This document shows positions 10,085 to 22,104 of a stretch of 64,000 nt of DNA, one piece after another. The position numbers were made by a program, and so were the translations under genes. The notes under the pieces were generated by a model. The model did no database searches. It was not told the origin of the DNA and saw only the letters and a list, made by a program, of their open reading frames with translations. Location: positions 62,001 through 126,000 of the forward strand of contig JACCGJ010000584.1 in the NCBI GenBank assembly GCA_013407085.1. Direction: 5' to 3'. How positions within the stretch are numbered: position 1 is the stretch's first letter; each line of letters begins with the position of its first letter. The stretch is from Atriophallophorus winterbourni. Lineage: Eukaryota > Platyhelminthes > Trematoda > Plagiorchiida > Microphallidae.

Positions 10085-10796
10085 GTTTGTTGTCCTCCTT
10101 CGGTCAAAGTCGACAAAGGATGTACATCACAATCGCATGATTCGTTTCACGTTCTACAGCTTTTCGAATAAATAAACAGACCGATTTGGGAGGAACAATC
10201 TCTCATGCAGCACTCGCAAACATATGCACTACTCGATCGTTTGGCGTCAGTTGCACACCGGTAGTGTGATCTGCGTTCAGCAGCCAAGAGCTGTATCTGT
10301 TCCTTCCCATCTTGCAGACGACGATTTACACAATGCCTTCAATGTGAGCGGTCAAGAGAAAGTTCTTTCTAACTGGCGAGGTCAATCCCAAGAAATTTTA
10401 TATCTTTTTTGCAAACGTCTTTGTACCGCAAATGCACTCTGCGCTATGGACGACTTACTGTTTTCAACTCACTATAGAGTAGATTTTTCAAAACATTACC
10501 ATTTTTCATTCTGTAGACGTGACCAAGCATCGCAGGCGGCGCTTTCGTAGTAACGCAAACATGCTCTGTAGACCAGCTTTTGAAAGCATTCCAGCATTAA
10601 TCATTTTGTCCATCCAGGATATGTTCAAGATACGACGGATTATTCCTAGAGGAAGAGCAGTCAGCACCCATTTGTGTCTCGCGTGGATGGTTCAGGTTTC
10701 ACTGACGTACAGTAAAGCATTTAGTACGCACTCTCTGTATATTATCATCTTTGTCTTATCAGTCGACCTACGGTTGCTCCAGAAATGAGAGTTCAA

Positions 10797-12218
10797 TCAA
10801 GACAAAATATAATCTGTTTTGCCAATCCGCTTATCAATCTCCGTGTCTAGCGAAAGGTTATCCGCAATGGTTGAACCAAGATATGTGAAATCATGTACTG
10901 GTTCGAGCTGACAGTTTTCAACGGTGAGGATTGAAGGTGATATAATCCCTTGACCAAGGAATATGGTCTTGCTCATGCTGATAGTTAGCCCAAAGTCTTT
11001 GCTTGTCGACGAAAAACAGTCTATTAGCCACCGCAGGTGCTCTTGGGAGTGAGCAATAAAGGCTACATCGTCGGCAAATAACAGGTCACTGATTAGCACA
11101 TTTCGTGCCTTGGTTTGTGCTCTCAACCGTTTGAGGTTGAAAAGCGTGCGCAGATAAATGCGTTCTGTTTTCGTCCTTCAAGCCTGTCTTAAAAGCACAG
11201 CAAAGCAAAAGCCGAAAATTGTGAGGGTGAAAACACACACATGATTGACTCCTCGGAGCATTTCAGAGACTTCTGAACTGCGTCCGTTAAAATGGTTAGA
11301 ACCCATCGTGCCAGAATGGAACGAAATAACGAGTTTTGAGCATTTTTTTGGTAGCAGCCTATCAGATCAAGCATTTTGAAAAGACCCTCCTTCGTTAAAC
11401 CAATAAAAACAGCGTATAATGACATACGCTGTTCACGGCACTTTTCTGCAAGTTGTCTCAATAAGAAGATTATGTCAACGGCTGATCTTCCTTTGCGGAA
11501 TCCACATTGAGATTCAGAGAAAACTTTATGAGCAAAAACTTGTAGCCTGCTTTCTGAGAGTAGCAAAAAATTGCCAACAACAATCAGAAGGAAGATTCCC
11601 CAGTAATAGTTACAGTCGCCTCTAACGCCCTTATTATTAAATAGCGTGATGAAATTCGTATATCGCATCTCGTGTTGGACAAACTCCTTCTGCCAGCGCT
11701 GAAGAAGCGGCTGTAATAATGATGCTCTACAACATTTGATGAGCTAGGATAAAATTTCATCGTCACCAGGGGCCTTTGCGTTTGCCGAGCGGTCGATTAC
11801 CCTTTTTAGGTCATGAAAAGTATGTGTAGTATCTAGATATTCAACGATTGCCAAGCGCTCAACATTTTCAAGTGCATACAGTAAAACTGTACTGAACCTA
11901 GAGTAATGAGAGGAGATGCGTACTACACATCTTTCCATCTGCTGAGTTTTGCCAACAATCTGGTTACCAGATACAGACTTTATGTGAACCGTCATAAGGT
12001 TTTTTGGACCAATGTCTCTCTTGATACCATCATACATACCGTGAAAATTTCCAGTATCCGCAGTTTTCAATACTGAGTCTAATATCAGCCACGTAGTCGT
12101 TTACACATCGTCTTGCAATCTGTTTTACATTATTTCTAGCTTCTGTTAGAAGTCGAAAGTTTTCATCTGTTATCATACTGTTGAACTTCGAGAAAGCTGA
12201 TCGTTTCACGTCCAACAC
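10797..12218 (-). pseudogene. Reverse transcriptase of family B copy B1, motif A lost
   Basis: Fragments in several frames. The N-terminal linker contains MTDENFRLLTEARNNVKQIA-like and MYDGIKRDIGPKNL blocks. The fingers read NFITLFNNKGVRGDCN, followed by ESQCGFRKGRSAVDII. Palm motif A, normally AVFIDLTKAFD, is here AVFIGLTKEGLF: the catalytic Asp is Gly and the AFDYVSR part is deleted. The catalytic box of motif C is intact as DLLFADDVAF (codons at 11067-11078), followed by LTISMSKTIFLGQG and FTYLGSTIADNL. Loss of motif A inactivates the enzyme. Contrast copies B3 and B5, where motif A or its region survives but motif C is changed. Confidence 0.82.
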
Positions 12219-12657
12219 AACAGTTATCTCAAAAGCTTTTGCTTCGAACCAATCGCTGGTTCGAATTTTCTTCTGGCCGTATGTAAATAGTGCGAATAGG
12301 CATATGCAGCTTTTGAGCGATTATCGGTTTTGTCAAGCGCATTATAGTTGTGTTGTCTCGTTGATCTCGGCAATAAATGGTTTTGCAAATCACACAGATA
12401 GATTAGGTTCACACATGCGAAAGAAGACAACTTGGCGCGATGTAATCTTGTCTTAGGAATCTTCAGTTTTACACAAACCAGAGAATGTTCAGTATCGTAG
12501 TCTGCGCTTGGATATGATCTTGTGAGGAGTACGCTTTCTATATTATTGCGCCTAACAAGAATAAGCTCAAGCTGATGCCAATGATTAGACCGAGGATGTT
12601 TCCAAGATAATTTATGCTGTGGCTGTTATTTGAAAGAAAGAATTACTGACACAAAGA

Positions 12658-13293
12658 CTATACTGTGTGTACAGTTCTAAAAGCGTTGTGCATTTTCATT
12701 GGCTCTACCTGCTCCAAACCTTTCGATACAGCTTTTTCAAGACTCGTAGTCAGCATCAACTCCGTCATTGAAATCAGCAAATACCACTTCACAGTTTTTA
12801 GTGGCACGTTTTTGAGGTCTGTTGTGAGGTCATAATAAAAAGCGTTTTTATCAACATGCGTGTGTAAACGTTGACCAGCATAATGGTACCAGTAATGCAC
12901 TTCAGATTTAGAGTCCAAATCCGTCCGCTCCCGCAGCTGCTTTCTTTTGCTGCTTTTAGTAGACTGTTTCGCATGGCGAACCCCGCTGAAGACGAGGCTC
13001 ATCGGAGCTCCTTCCTTTCGAAAAATATGTAATATCTTTCTGATAGAATACGAGAGTCCGAAAATCGCGTCTCTTGCAGGGCAGCCACGTCGACATTCAG
13101 TTTTTTTTATGTCAATGTTAATCACAGCTGATTTTCTTACGCTTCTGATATTCGAGACATTGTCATGAAATCCTGGGAGCATGGACCAAACGTTCCAAGT
13201 TCCCAGTTTCAGAACTGATCTGTGTTGGTTAGTATTTCGTTTCGCTGATGCGGAAAATAGAGTCTGCTTGTCAGGTTGATTCCTAATCTCCAT
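12658..13293 (-). pseudogene. Endonuclease of family B copy B1, degenerate
   Basis: The start of the EEP-type nuclease is recognisable as LKLGTWNVWSMLPGFHDNV (the TWN motif) followed by SNIRSVRKSAVIN. The next catalytic element, which in B5 reads LNVDVAALQETRLP, has drifted to KKTECRRGCPARDA. Later blocks (the VNVYAPT and GDFDARVG boxes of B5) appear only as frame-shifted traces. The element could not encode a working nuclease. Confidence 0.72.
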
Positions 13294-14036
13294 GAACTCA
13301 ATGAGGACAGCAGACCCCGGAGAGACGGCTCCATATTGACTGGGGAATAACCAGCTTTGGGCGGGCTGTAGCCGTCCAGTGAGCCTTGAAAATCTGTTCC
13401 ATCAACAAAGGTAGTCCTAAGCACTGACCTCTACACCAGTTGACCTATAGATTTTAACAGGGATCTGCTGCTTCCCGTGTTATTATCCATAGAAGCGGAA
13501 TAGAGTATCCACTCCAATGATACGTTGAGATATACGCCGAGCAGTTTGGTACGGAGAACTATCTTTTGCCCATTCAGCAAGTGCTCTCTCTCCACGGCAC
13601 CACAGGAACCAAAGGAACAGTTAGGCTGATACATATTGACAACGATGCCGTCGCAGGAGTTGACAGTACGAATTTGAATGCAACTTCGGACTGCCTAAAG
13701 GGACTACTGGTACAGCTTTTTCCTCGAGGTTGACTCCTGAAAACTTTTCAATGATTGATGTAGCCACAAGGTAGTGGATGTATGAGATAATGGTTTTCCT
13801 TTCCCTAGGTCGACCACCTTCATGGACTTACGAGCTCCACCTGCCAGAAGTAAGCTGGTTTTGTGGCGCCAGTTAGCCGTCTTGGATTCTCCTTCTGTCA
13901 GTAGAAAAAGTTGCGCCCGGTCACACAAAACCACGCGTGCAGACCAGGAGCTGGACTTGGATGTTAGGGGCTATATGTGGCGCACGCCATCAGAATTTGA
14001 AGCTTATCCCCAGAACTGCTCCGGCGTAACAACCTT

Positions 14037-15785
14037 ATAACTCAAATCTTTTTAGTGGAAGTTAATTGAGTATTTTTACAGAGCCACTCCATCTGTTTTG
14101 GTTTGCCTCATTGTATAACCACCATATATTGCAAATATTGGTCAAATATAATAGTTGAGTTATTTAAGCACACATCAGCGACCAACAATACATCTTTGTG
14201 AAATTGATGATATAGACTTGGGTAAGTCTTCATCTTAGTTTGCTCATGCACATAAATTGAACTAACAATCGTATAGAGAGGTAGTTAGTGTTACAATTTA
14301 AATGTTTGTCATTGTTGCTGTATCCGGTTTCTGTCAGCATTCGACGCATCGATTTTAAATCCACATTCATGAGGCCCAAAATTCAAATAGACAACAGAAA
14401 ACTTCCAATATACTTGAAATTAGCATAAATTTATTCAGTATCACAGTGGAATTTGGAAGAAAACTAATTTAATTGAATTTAGATTAAGTATGCCACTATG
14501 GGGTGCATCAGTATTCATTTGTGCCAAGACCACTGAATGATGATAGACATACATTTCGTCGTAACTGACATCCAATCAGACTTCTACTTATTGATTAGCT
14601 CAATCAGTAAATGATCGGCTCATTTTGTGATCCATTTTGTCACCTGCATTTACTGCCGTCACATTCTAAACGTATAAATTGGACCAAAAATTTCGGTTTT
14701 GCCGTTCGGTTGTTTTTATCAACTCTGTTAGTAGTTCGTGGCTTTTCATAACTTCTGAACCCGAAAAATCAGTGAGACACACATTCACTGCACTAAAACA
14801 GTGAACAGTGAATGAGGAGACAGCCGGATAATTTGAATTGATCCCGTGCGTTGTGTGCAAGAACATTTCAATCATTGATAGAAAACAATCGCACAATCTA
14901 TCATAAGCTAGAAGAGTATAAAAACATTAAATTTTAATCAATTACTTAATTACTTATAGGCGAACGGGTAATGCTCATGTCAGTGGTCTCAATGTTTACG
15001 ATTTATTACCATGTATTCAGTCTACAACTGACATTATTTTGTGAGTGCTGGTTATATGGGAACAATAAAAACTAGTCATTTCCACAGATTTCTTTAGGTG
15101 ACTTAGGTGCACTGCATGGATTCGTCGTCAATGTGCCCGCTTGCTTAAAGGAAGCAATAATCCATTATAATTTGAATGCATTATTTCATTTTAATAGGTA
15201 GCTCGAAGCCATTCTTGAATGGGTACATTATGATGAACCTTTAATTTCTAGAAACTTGTCTTTCGAAGCTCGTGTTTAAAAAGTGGCATTAAAAATATAA
15301 TTTGCCTGGTCAGATGAACGCGATAAACTGGTGGTAAATTGTTGTGAATTTGTTGATGAACTAAAACTGACGAACTACAACTTCCGTGGTTTAGTGTTGT
15401 ATTTTATCGAAAGGCATGGTTTGGTGAACGTAAGCATGAATAAAGGTGAGGTAAAAGAAAATTGCCGAATTAGATTTTGTAGTTTAAGGTTAATCTGGAT
15501 TCAAGATTGAAGATTCAAGAACTTTTGGTTCAGAAAGCTTGTAGCTGTACAAAACCATAGGATACTTGTATAAATAACATAAATATATACAAAAATTGAG
15601 GAACTTGGACGATCGACAGTTTTTGCAGTTAGGAAAAATGCCATTTGTTTTGGTATGCTGGAGAAATATTCGTTAGGATATCGTGCGAAGTTGTTCAATT
15701 AGATTAAATAATCAAGATGTTGGGTGGAATTACTAAGCATACATATATCCAGTTTGATCCTGTAAATCCTTTTACTAGATGATTT
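14037..15785. other. AT-rich intron, no feature seen
   Basis: Between element B1 and a possible plus-strand exon. A minus-strand frame at 14896-14666 and others nearby have no motif and no paired splice sites. Confidence 0.35.
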
Positions 15786-15790
15786 TACAG

Positions 15791-15966
15791 CGTCTGACGG
15801 TAAGAAATTCAATAAGGAACGAACGCGCACCGAATAGAATAACCGACGACAGTTTCGGTAAGAATGTGGAAAATCCAATGCCAATGTCTGAGTGCGTGTG
15901 GTATGCCTTGAGCACAGACGGAATAGATGCCTCAGAGGATGAATCTTTGAGTTCAGTATTTTATAG
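15791..15966 (+). CDS. Possible plus-strand exon (176 nt), gene unknown
   Basis: An open segment bounded by a good acceptor (GATGATTTTACAG ending at 15790) and a perfect donor (ATAG then GTGAGT at 15967). It is open at phase 0 for 58 codons and leaves two bases. The peptide includes TVRNSIRNERAPNRITDDSF and an acidic end DGIDASEDESLSSVFY. GC content is above the flanks. It runs opposite to the large host gene, inside one of its introns. No partner exon was found to the right, where a CR1 remnant follows at once, nor to the left. It may be a nested gene, a relic exon, or chance. Confidence 0.3.
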
Positions 15967-16019
15967 GTGAGTATTCAATCCAATCGGACCCGTCTGCGTG
16001 AGAATGTATCCTAATTAAG

Positions 16020-16490
16020 ATGTACTAGTCGATCCTAACTAGGGAAGTCGCGAACAGCCCACAATTTGAGTAGCTCTGTTATAATTCCTCTCGAGCATCT
16101 TGAATTCCTTTTGTATCCACGGTGCCCAAGCTTGCGCTGAGTAATCCATCACTACGTTAGTATGTTTATTTAGGAGCAAGGGTAATGTTTCAAAGGAAAA
16201 ACGTCCAAAAATACGTCGAAGCATACATAGCATTTTGATGGCTTGGTTGTACACTGCTTCGTATTGCATGCAGGTCTTTGGACTTCCACGAATCCGAACG
16301 CCAAGATCGTTTTTTTCTGTTGTCCATTTTAGTTTTTAGTATCCAAGGTTGTAGGAGAATGGAAAATCTTTACCTGTTTGCAACATGTTTCACCTCTGTA
16401 ATTTAAATGAATGCTTGTTCCTCTTTGGTCAGCAGTTAAATATATCCAGATCATTCTGTACAAAGATACCTTGGGCTGGATTCGCACATA
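16020..16490 (-). pseudogene. CR1-like reverse transcriptase remnant
   Basis: C-terminal palm and thumb part of a CR1-type LINE. In minus-strand order: a NDLDIFNC-like block, LQTGKDFPFSYNLG, EKNDLGVRIRGSPKT, then AIKMLCMLRRIFGRFSFETL followed by a YSAQAWAPWIQKEFKMLERN block and RATQIV. The same signature (MLRRIF, AWxPWxKK, RATKLV) occurs at 56450-57060. Stops and frame changes are present; the FADD box, if any, lies in the unreadable part above 16480. Confidence 0.75.
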
Positions 16491-16771
16491 AATGTAGCTA
16501 AACAAGTTTTGCATTGAGCACCCATAACCCGAACACATAAGCGTGCATTAGGTACATCCGTGGACAAACTAAATGACATAGTTTGGTTAATCGAATTTTT
16601 ATCGAAATAAACAAAATAGCGTATAACCACTGCATTTGTAATTTGTAACCAATAAAAGTATATCGAATGTTACAAATCAACTTTTACAAAATGCTACAAC
16701 TATTCCGGGCACAGATATTGCACATATTATTCGACATCATTTATCTATCCTGAAACACAAGACCGACATAC

Positions 16772-17084
16772 CAGAATGTGGGCGTTCATTGGTAGTTGTC
16801 CCGTAATCACGAGTACTCCATGATCCGGGACGTTGAGTGTATTCCGGACCCCCATTCACGGCATGATTCTGTCGCAGCACCGTGAATCGTGCATCAGGCG
16901 ATTGAAAACCACCATTCGTTCGACTGTGAACAGCGTTTTGTGGTAACGTACGTCCATCACTGGCAATTGGTGATAATTGCACATAATCCAGGTCGCCATT
17001 GAAGTTTGGTCTGCGGGAGACATGGTCGAACATGATACGAGCTCTCTCGTTGTCCGACTCCGATTCGTCGAAGAAAATAGTGCG
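16772..17084 (-). CDS. Exon E5 (313 nt) of large unidentified minus-strand gene
   Basis: Exon opening at phase 0 after CTCGATAG and closing with one base (CATTCTG then GTATGT). The start position is forced by an in-frame TAG directly upstream and by the phase-0 end of exon E4. It codes 104 residues beginning RTIFFDESESDNERARIMFD, then HVSRRPNFNGDLDYVQLSPI, and ending with a Gly/Thr/Asn-rich stretch. DLDYVQLSP resembles a tyrosine-based docking motif, but that is only a suggestion. The G left at the end joins GT of exon E6 as Gly. The codon-like composition is clearly richer in GC than the flanking introns. Confidence 0.78.
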
Positions 17085-17655
17085 CTATCGAGATGAATAC
17101 ATGAGGGCTTGGTGATCAAATATGGACATTCATGTGTAATTTACAGTTTCCAATTTTGTATCGTTGCAATATTATGTAAGTGGCCACTCATTGAAAGAAA
17201 AAATATGAGGTATATTTGTGACAATCGATCAGAGCATTATTTTTGTTAATTGCAATGAATTAGTCGCAACATTTTGTTGCTGACATTCCATGAATTGGCA
17301 TGCCGCTAATCAAAAGCACTACTTAAACTTAATAATTCTAAATAATGCATAGGTGGAAAAGAAATAAAAATTGTAACACAATTAATATACATGTATTATG
17401 AAGATAAATATGGTGAATGCAAATAAGGACTTCAATATTTTAATATTAATCGATCTAGTATCACACGATGTATCGGTCATGTGAAGTTTGGCCAAAACTA
17501 TCATGAAACTTGCAATAAATATAAACTTTTGTAGCTTAGCTTATTTCTCAAAATTAAATTACAATTGTACTGAAAGACTATGGAACGCTGCAGCGTCAAG
17601 ATATCTTTTCATCCATTATATGGTTCCGTATACTCCCAAATTAGTAGGTGCAATA
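17085..17655. other. AT-rich intron, no feature seen
   Basis: Between exon E5 and a simple repeat; no supported feature. Confidence 0.4.
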
Positions 17656-17659
17656 TAGT

Positions 17660-17716
17660 TATTAATATTAATATTAATATTATTATTATTATTATCATTA
17701 TTATCATTATTATTAG
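17660..17716. repeat. ATT/ATTAAT microsatellite
   Basis: Runs of ATTAAT followed by ATT units interrupted twice by ATC. Simple sequence within the intron. Confidence 0.9.
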
Positions 17717-19040
17717 TGAGTGTTTATTATAATGTATTATTGTTTTAATTATTATTAATGCCTAATAACGAAAGCAATTCTAAGATTACAATTTGTATAC
17801 CATCTACTTCTGGATTGTTTTCAATCGGATTATGAGTTGGAGAATGTCGCTAAATGATTGTTATGTATGCTCAAATTAGAAAACGTTTCAGTTTGTGTGC
17901 ATATTATTAACAATTTTTAATCTAATTGTTCCCTATGAAGGGAAAATCTTCTAACTTGTTTTATATCTCCGTCCTCTGGTACATTATACCTCTCAGAAAC
18001 CCTGCTAAACCGTTGGCATGTGTATTTTAAATGAAGTGTTACTCAAAAAATGTGACAGACAGATGGAGCATTGAGTAGAGACTACTAATTCCTAAATGAG
18101 ATTAATCACAATAGAGTTATTGTGTGATAGCACCTACGTCGGAAACAGGATAATCTAAGCGACTACAATGTAAGTTAGGGTAGTTTATTTCAATCTATTT
18201 ATAGAACACTAATTCTATTGTTTATCGTCAAATTCTAACTCTGCTTTCTTCGTTAGAGACCACATTTTCTGATAAAACAACCAACTTTTAAATTGTCAGT
18301 TAAGTTGGTTAGTTAGCTTCATGCTAAATTTAATCCAAAGATTTGTAAGAATGTATCTCCGGATTTTTATTGTTTCTTCAATGTGACGGTGTATGCAAAT
18401 GGATTCTATGGTTGTCGCATCCGGCGTGCTTGTAAAACAATTCACCGAGGATACGCGTTTCATATGGACACTGACGACCAATTTCAGCTTCCGGTGCCTG
18501 CAGCAACTTAGAATAGTTATATCCACAGAAAGATTTTATGGATTCTGATAAAGGATTTTTTGAACGCGGTCGTTGCAGAAGATTTAATACATAATATAAT
18601 TGTTTCAACATGATATGTATAAATCAATCAATTCACTGCTATAATGGTAATACTTCAGTAAACAGCTTCAAACTTGACAGAAGCGGGGTTTCATATTAAC
18701 TATTCAACCGTAATCGTTTAATTTATTGCAATGACGTTCGTCAACGAGAGAGGGCATATCTCTGTATGAGTTGCATGTATTTAATTATGATTTGATATGA
18801 CTTCGATGGACATGGAATACCTCATTACGCTGCTGTTTTGACGCATGGTAATAATTTATATTTAGAAGCCATAGATAAAATCAATCAACCGGTTTATCAA
18901 ATTCCATTTTTTCGCTAATGGGCCGATTTATTTTCGAATCATTTTCATCGGAATAATGATACAGTGTATTTTGCAGCGTATGTGAATCTAAATCAGCATA
19001 TCAGAATATGTTTGAGACCCATTCGAAACAACAGTCATAT
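17717..19040. other. AT-rich intron with an unexplained coding-like patch at 18400-18600
   Basis: Two overlapping minus-strand frames at 18611-18296 carry Cys-rich peptides and a CTGCAG acceptor-like site, but no donor gives a phase that fits between exons E4 and E5. The remainder shows nothing. Confidence 0.35.
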
Positions 19041-19044
19041 GAGA

Positions 19045-19195
19045 AAACGTTGTAATGAATCGATTAGAGCCTTTTTGGCAAGGGTTTGTTGCTCTTATAA
19101 TACCCAAGTGTCGTCAGACTAAATGTGTCAATGAGAACAAGGTTCTGGTTTAAATTGCACTCACATGACCAATCAAGAGCAAGGAGTTATAGGAT
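19045..19195 (+). repeat. Dispersed repeat S2, copy 2
   Basis: Matches copy 1 (7950-8095) and the reverse of copy 3 (22105-22262): TTGTAATGAATCGATTAGAG, GTCGTCAGACTAAATGTGTC, then AAGGTTCTGGTTTAAATTGC. No coding capacity. Confidence 0.6.
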
Positions 19196-19199
19196 AGGT

Positions 19200-19805
19200 G
19201 AACTAGTTCATAAGCCATTGACAAACCTTCCTGTATGTTGTTTAAACCAATTTTTTTGTGGGCTTAGATGTGAACAGCGTCCACCGATCGAATAGAATAC
19301 CTGCTTACTTCGTATACACGCTGTGGAACATGCAAGATAATGCTTATCCGCCACATCTACATTTATGGCTGCATTCCTCCCTAACTTTTATAGTTCAATC
19401 GCCTGAATAACGCTGGAACATAAGTGACGTATAAAAAAGAGAAAGCCACAATTCCTATTAATGCGACTCGAGAATATGTTAGCTAAATATTGCAAGACGG
19501 ATGGTCTAAAATAATCCACTACATGTTCTATCAAAGAGTATATTTTGGGCAAACAGTTAGATAGGTGATAACTCAAATAGCCAACCACTGAATGCCGATT
19601 ACAAAGCGAGCCCGCAGTTCCAGTGAATATCAATCACTTATTTTGAATAATGTCATAGTTAAATCCATTTTGGAAAAGGTTTTATGGTAGATCATAAAAT
19701 TACGAAAGTGATAGCCCGTAGATAAAACTTATATCGATCAAATTAAGCCTAAGTCGGTTGAAGTAACAGGTGCATAGGAAGGCAGTCAACATTAATATAA
19801 TCATG
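19200..19805. other. AT-rich intron, no feature seen
   Basis: Between repeat S2 and the CR1-like element. Nothing supported. Confidence 0.35.
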
Positions 19806-20040
19806 GATTTATCATCGAAGGTGAAAATAATATCCAAAAAACAGCGTTCGAAAAAGCCTATCAGAAGCAGTAAACGGAAATGGATGTGTAAGTTTGACAA
19901 TGCCTGGTACAAATACTTGGACTTGGATTACTTGGTGCTACTACATCTTATTGCAAAATAAGTGTGTCTCTCTCATTCCAAAAGACAGAAAAGATTAACA
20001 AATCATTCTAGTCGAAAAATTCATTATAAATCCTAGAGCA

Positions 20041-21518
20041 TTGTATAAACACGTCAAAGACCTCCGGAATGTTAAAATGGGAATACCGCCACTGGCCTCT
20101 GGTACTGGTATAGTGACGTCATTTAAAGATTGTGCTAACGTTTTCCGACAACAATTCACATCAGATATCTCACAAGTGTCGACCCATGGACAGCCTTTCA
20201 ACACTGACAGCTGCAGCCTGCCAATTCTCCACGGTGTGGAGTTTCCCCCAAACGTTGTCCAAACAAAATTAATGTCGATGAAGAGGACAGGCTCACCCGG
20301 TATAGAAAATATACACGCAAACATTTTGTACAATCTATTTACCGAGTTGGCCTTACCGACATCTGACGTATTCACGATGATGTTTGAGCAGAGCTTTGTA
20401 CCAGAAACTTGGAAAACTGCCCTGATTAGTCCCATCTACAAGAGTGACGCGAGAAATAATCCATTAAACTATTGCCCGATAGCGTTATTAACAGTGCTAT
20501 CAAAGGTAATGGAGTCCATAATAGCTGATGGCTTGCGGAATCACTTTGAGATTAATAATTTAATCTCCGAGGCACAGCATGCATTCAGGAAAAAACGATC
20601 TTGCCTGACAAACTTGCTATTAGCAAAAGAACCTTGGTCTGAGTCGTGGACGTGATTTATATAGATTTGTCAAAAGCTTTCGATCGTGTGAATCACGAAC
20701 TCTTTTCTTCGAAACTACTCACCTACGGAGTACATGGTAAACTCCATGCATGGATTAAAGAATGGTTGATATCTCGTGAGATGTATGTGAGAGTCAAAAA
20801 CGAACTATCCCAGTCGATTAAAGTTGCCCGTGGTGTCCTACAAGGATCAGTCCTCGGACCGCTTTTGTTTTTAATTAATATAAACGACTTGCCTACTGTA
20901 TTGCAGTCGTCCGTGCTTATTTTCGCTGATGACGCAAAGCTTTGGCGCAAGATAAACTCCACAGACGACACGCAGAACCTGCAACGGGATCTTGATATGA
21001 TTTACACTTGGTCCCTAAACAACGAAATTCCACTGAATGCTTCGAAATGCAGCCTATTGTCTCTCAACAGCAAGTAGAGAAAAGAGTATTATGTTGGTCG
21101 CACTGTTATTTTACCCTCCTCCTTCGAACAAAATTTAGGCGTGATTATCCAATCAGACTTAGGAAACTCAATGCAATGTCGACTGGCTGCCTGCAAAGCT
21201 GGAAGCAACTTGGGTCTCCTTAGAAGAGTCCTAGGTTCGTTTGATCCCAATATTGTCTGCAAATTGATTTTAACGTACATCCGTCCTCATGTTGAATATG
21301 CTATACCGGCATGGGATCCTTGGTTGAAAAAAGATATCCAGCTCTTGGAAACTCTGCAGCGCAGAGCGACAAAACTCGTTCTGGGACTATCTAATTATCT
21401 TAAAATATTGAATTTGCATTCGGCTCAATACAGACGGAAACGAGGAGCATTAATATTCATTTGGATAGTGCTTAATCAAACAAATCACCATTGCAGTCGT
21501 TTGTTTCACAGTGCTTAA
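20041..21518 (+). pseudogene. CR1-like reverse transcriptase, frameshifted
   Basis: In order: LYKHVKDLRNVKMGIPPL, MKRTGSPGIENIHANIL (the GPDGI region), LISPIYKSDARNNPLNYCPI, then SEAQHAFRKKRSCLTNLLLA. A frame change near 20640 leads to motif A VIYIDLSKAFDRVNHELF, motif B RGVLQGSVLGPLLFLININD and the catalytic box LIFADDAKLWRKI. After NASKCSLLSLNSK there is a stop, and the thumb part continues in another frame from about 21141 with RRVLGSFDPNIVCKLILTYI and PAWDPWLKKDIQLLETLQRR. Motifs A, B and C are all intact, so this is the best-preserved catalytic core of the CR1 copies here, but at least two frame breaks make it a pseudogene. Confidence 0.88.
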
Positions 21519-21552
21519 TCAAACAAATCACCCTTGCAGTCGTTCGTTTCAT
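21467..21552 (+). repeat. Tandem duplication, 43-bp unit, two copies
   Basis: The segment starting AGTGCTTAATCAAACAAATC at 21467 is repeated at 21510 with only a few substitutions (ACCATTGCAG versus ACCCTTGCAG; TTTGTTTCA versus TTCGTTTCA). It lies in the thumb/3' part of the CR1 element and breaks its frame. Confidence 0.9.
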
Positions 21553-21780
21553 CTTTCCAATAACACACATCTGCGAGGTCACTAATCGAAACTTTAACAA
21601 CAGCATAGCAGGTTGAACTGACGCAAATATGCATTTTACGTTCGCAATGTGCAATTGTGGAACAGTTTACCTACTCACGTGTTACAATCTGGAAACGTTG
21701 ACGTTTTCAAGAAATCACTAGATATCCACATGGAGAAGTATGTTTTTCACGTTTGACAATAATCTCTAACAATATTTTGA

Positions 21781-22100
21781 TATTTTTTACCATCCGACAC
21801 GATGTACATTTTTTGTGGGTCTTGTAAAGCATAGCATCTTACCTGCATATCATCTATGAATAAATCATCTATGAATAAAGCGCATGGACTAGAAATATTC
21901 ATAATATGGCGTCCGATTATTTTGGGTATATTACCTTGCTTGATCCACAGTGTGTATACGAATTTGTCAGGCAGATCAGCGGACGTTAATCACACCAACA
22001 CAAAAACTATCAAGGTTATACACAGGGTGCAGGAAGGTTCATCAATTTGGCCTTATCTCAGTTGCTTATCTTAAATAGTTTTGTGCCAAAAATCGTCTGG
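21781..22100. other. Intron; short direct repeat at 21849-21879
   Basis: A 15-bp unit (ATCATCTATGAATAA) occurs twice in tandem. Otherwise nothing recognised. Confidence 0.45.
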
Positions 22101-22104
22101 ACAT

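Larger units (their letters stand above)
10085..14036 (-). mobile_element. RTE-like LINE family B, copy B1, both ends present
   Basis: About 3.95 kb, aligned end to end with copy B5. The 5' end is near 14036 (AAGGTTGTTACGCC on the minus strand) and the 3' end near 10085, closing with the family terminus of the form TCGAC-TTGACCGAAGGAGGACAACAAA. Order on the minus strand: leader (14036-13400), endonuclease (13293 to about 12660), linker, reverse transcriptase (12218-10797), and 3' UTR. Frames are broken many times. It lies in the intron between exons E5 and E6, in the same orientation as the host gene. Confidence 0.88.
19810..21780 (+). mobile_element. CR1-like LINE, 5'-truncated, plus strand
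   Basis: About 2 kb covering the region before the reverse transcriptase, the whole reverse transcriptase and the 3' end. The endonuclease is missing, as is usual for 5'-truncated LINE insertions. It lies in the intron between exons E4 and E5 in antisense to the host gene. The 5' limit is where the block KKQRSKKPIRSSKRKW starts; the 3' limit is where AT-rich intron resumes. Confidence 0.8.

Noticed and set aside
12947..13168. Plus-strand frame within B1, and similar plus-strand frames inside A1 and B5
   Set aside because: Shadows of the minus-strand endonuclease or reverse transcriptase coding sequence.
18296..18611. Overlapping minus-strand frames with a CTGCAG acceptor-like site, considered as an extra exon between E4 and E5
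   Set aside because: No donor gives the phase 0 to phase 0 exon needed, and E4 joins E5 correctly without it.
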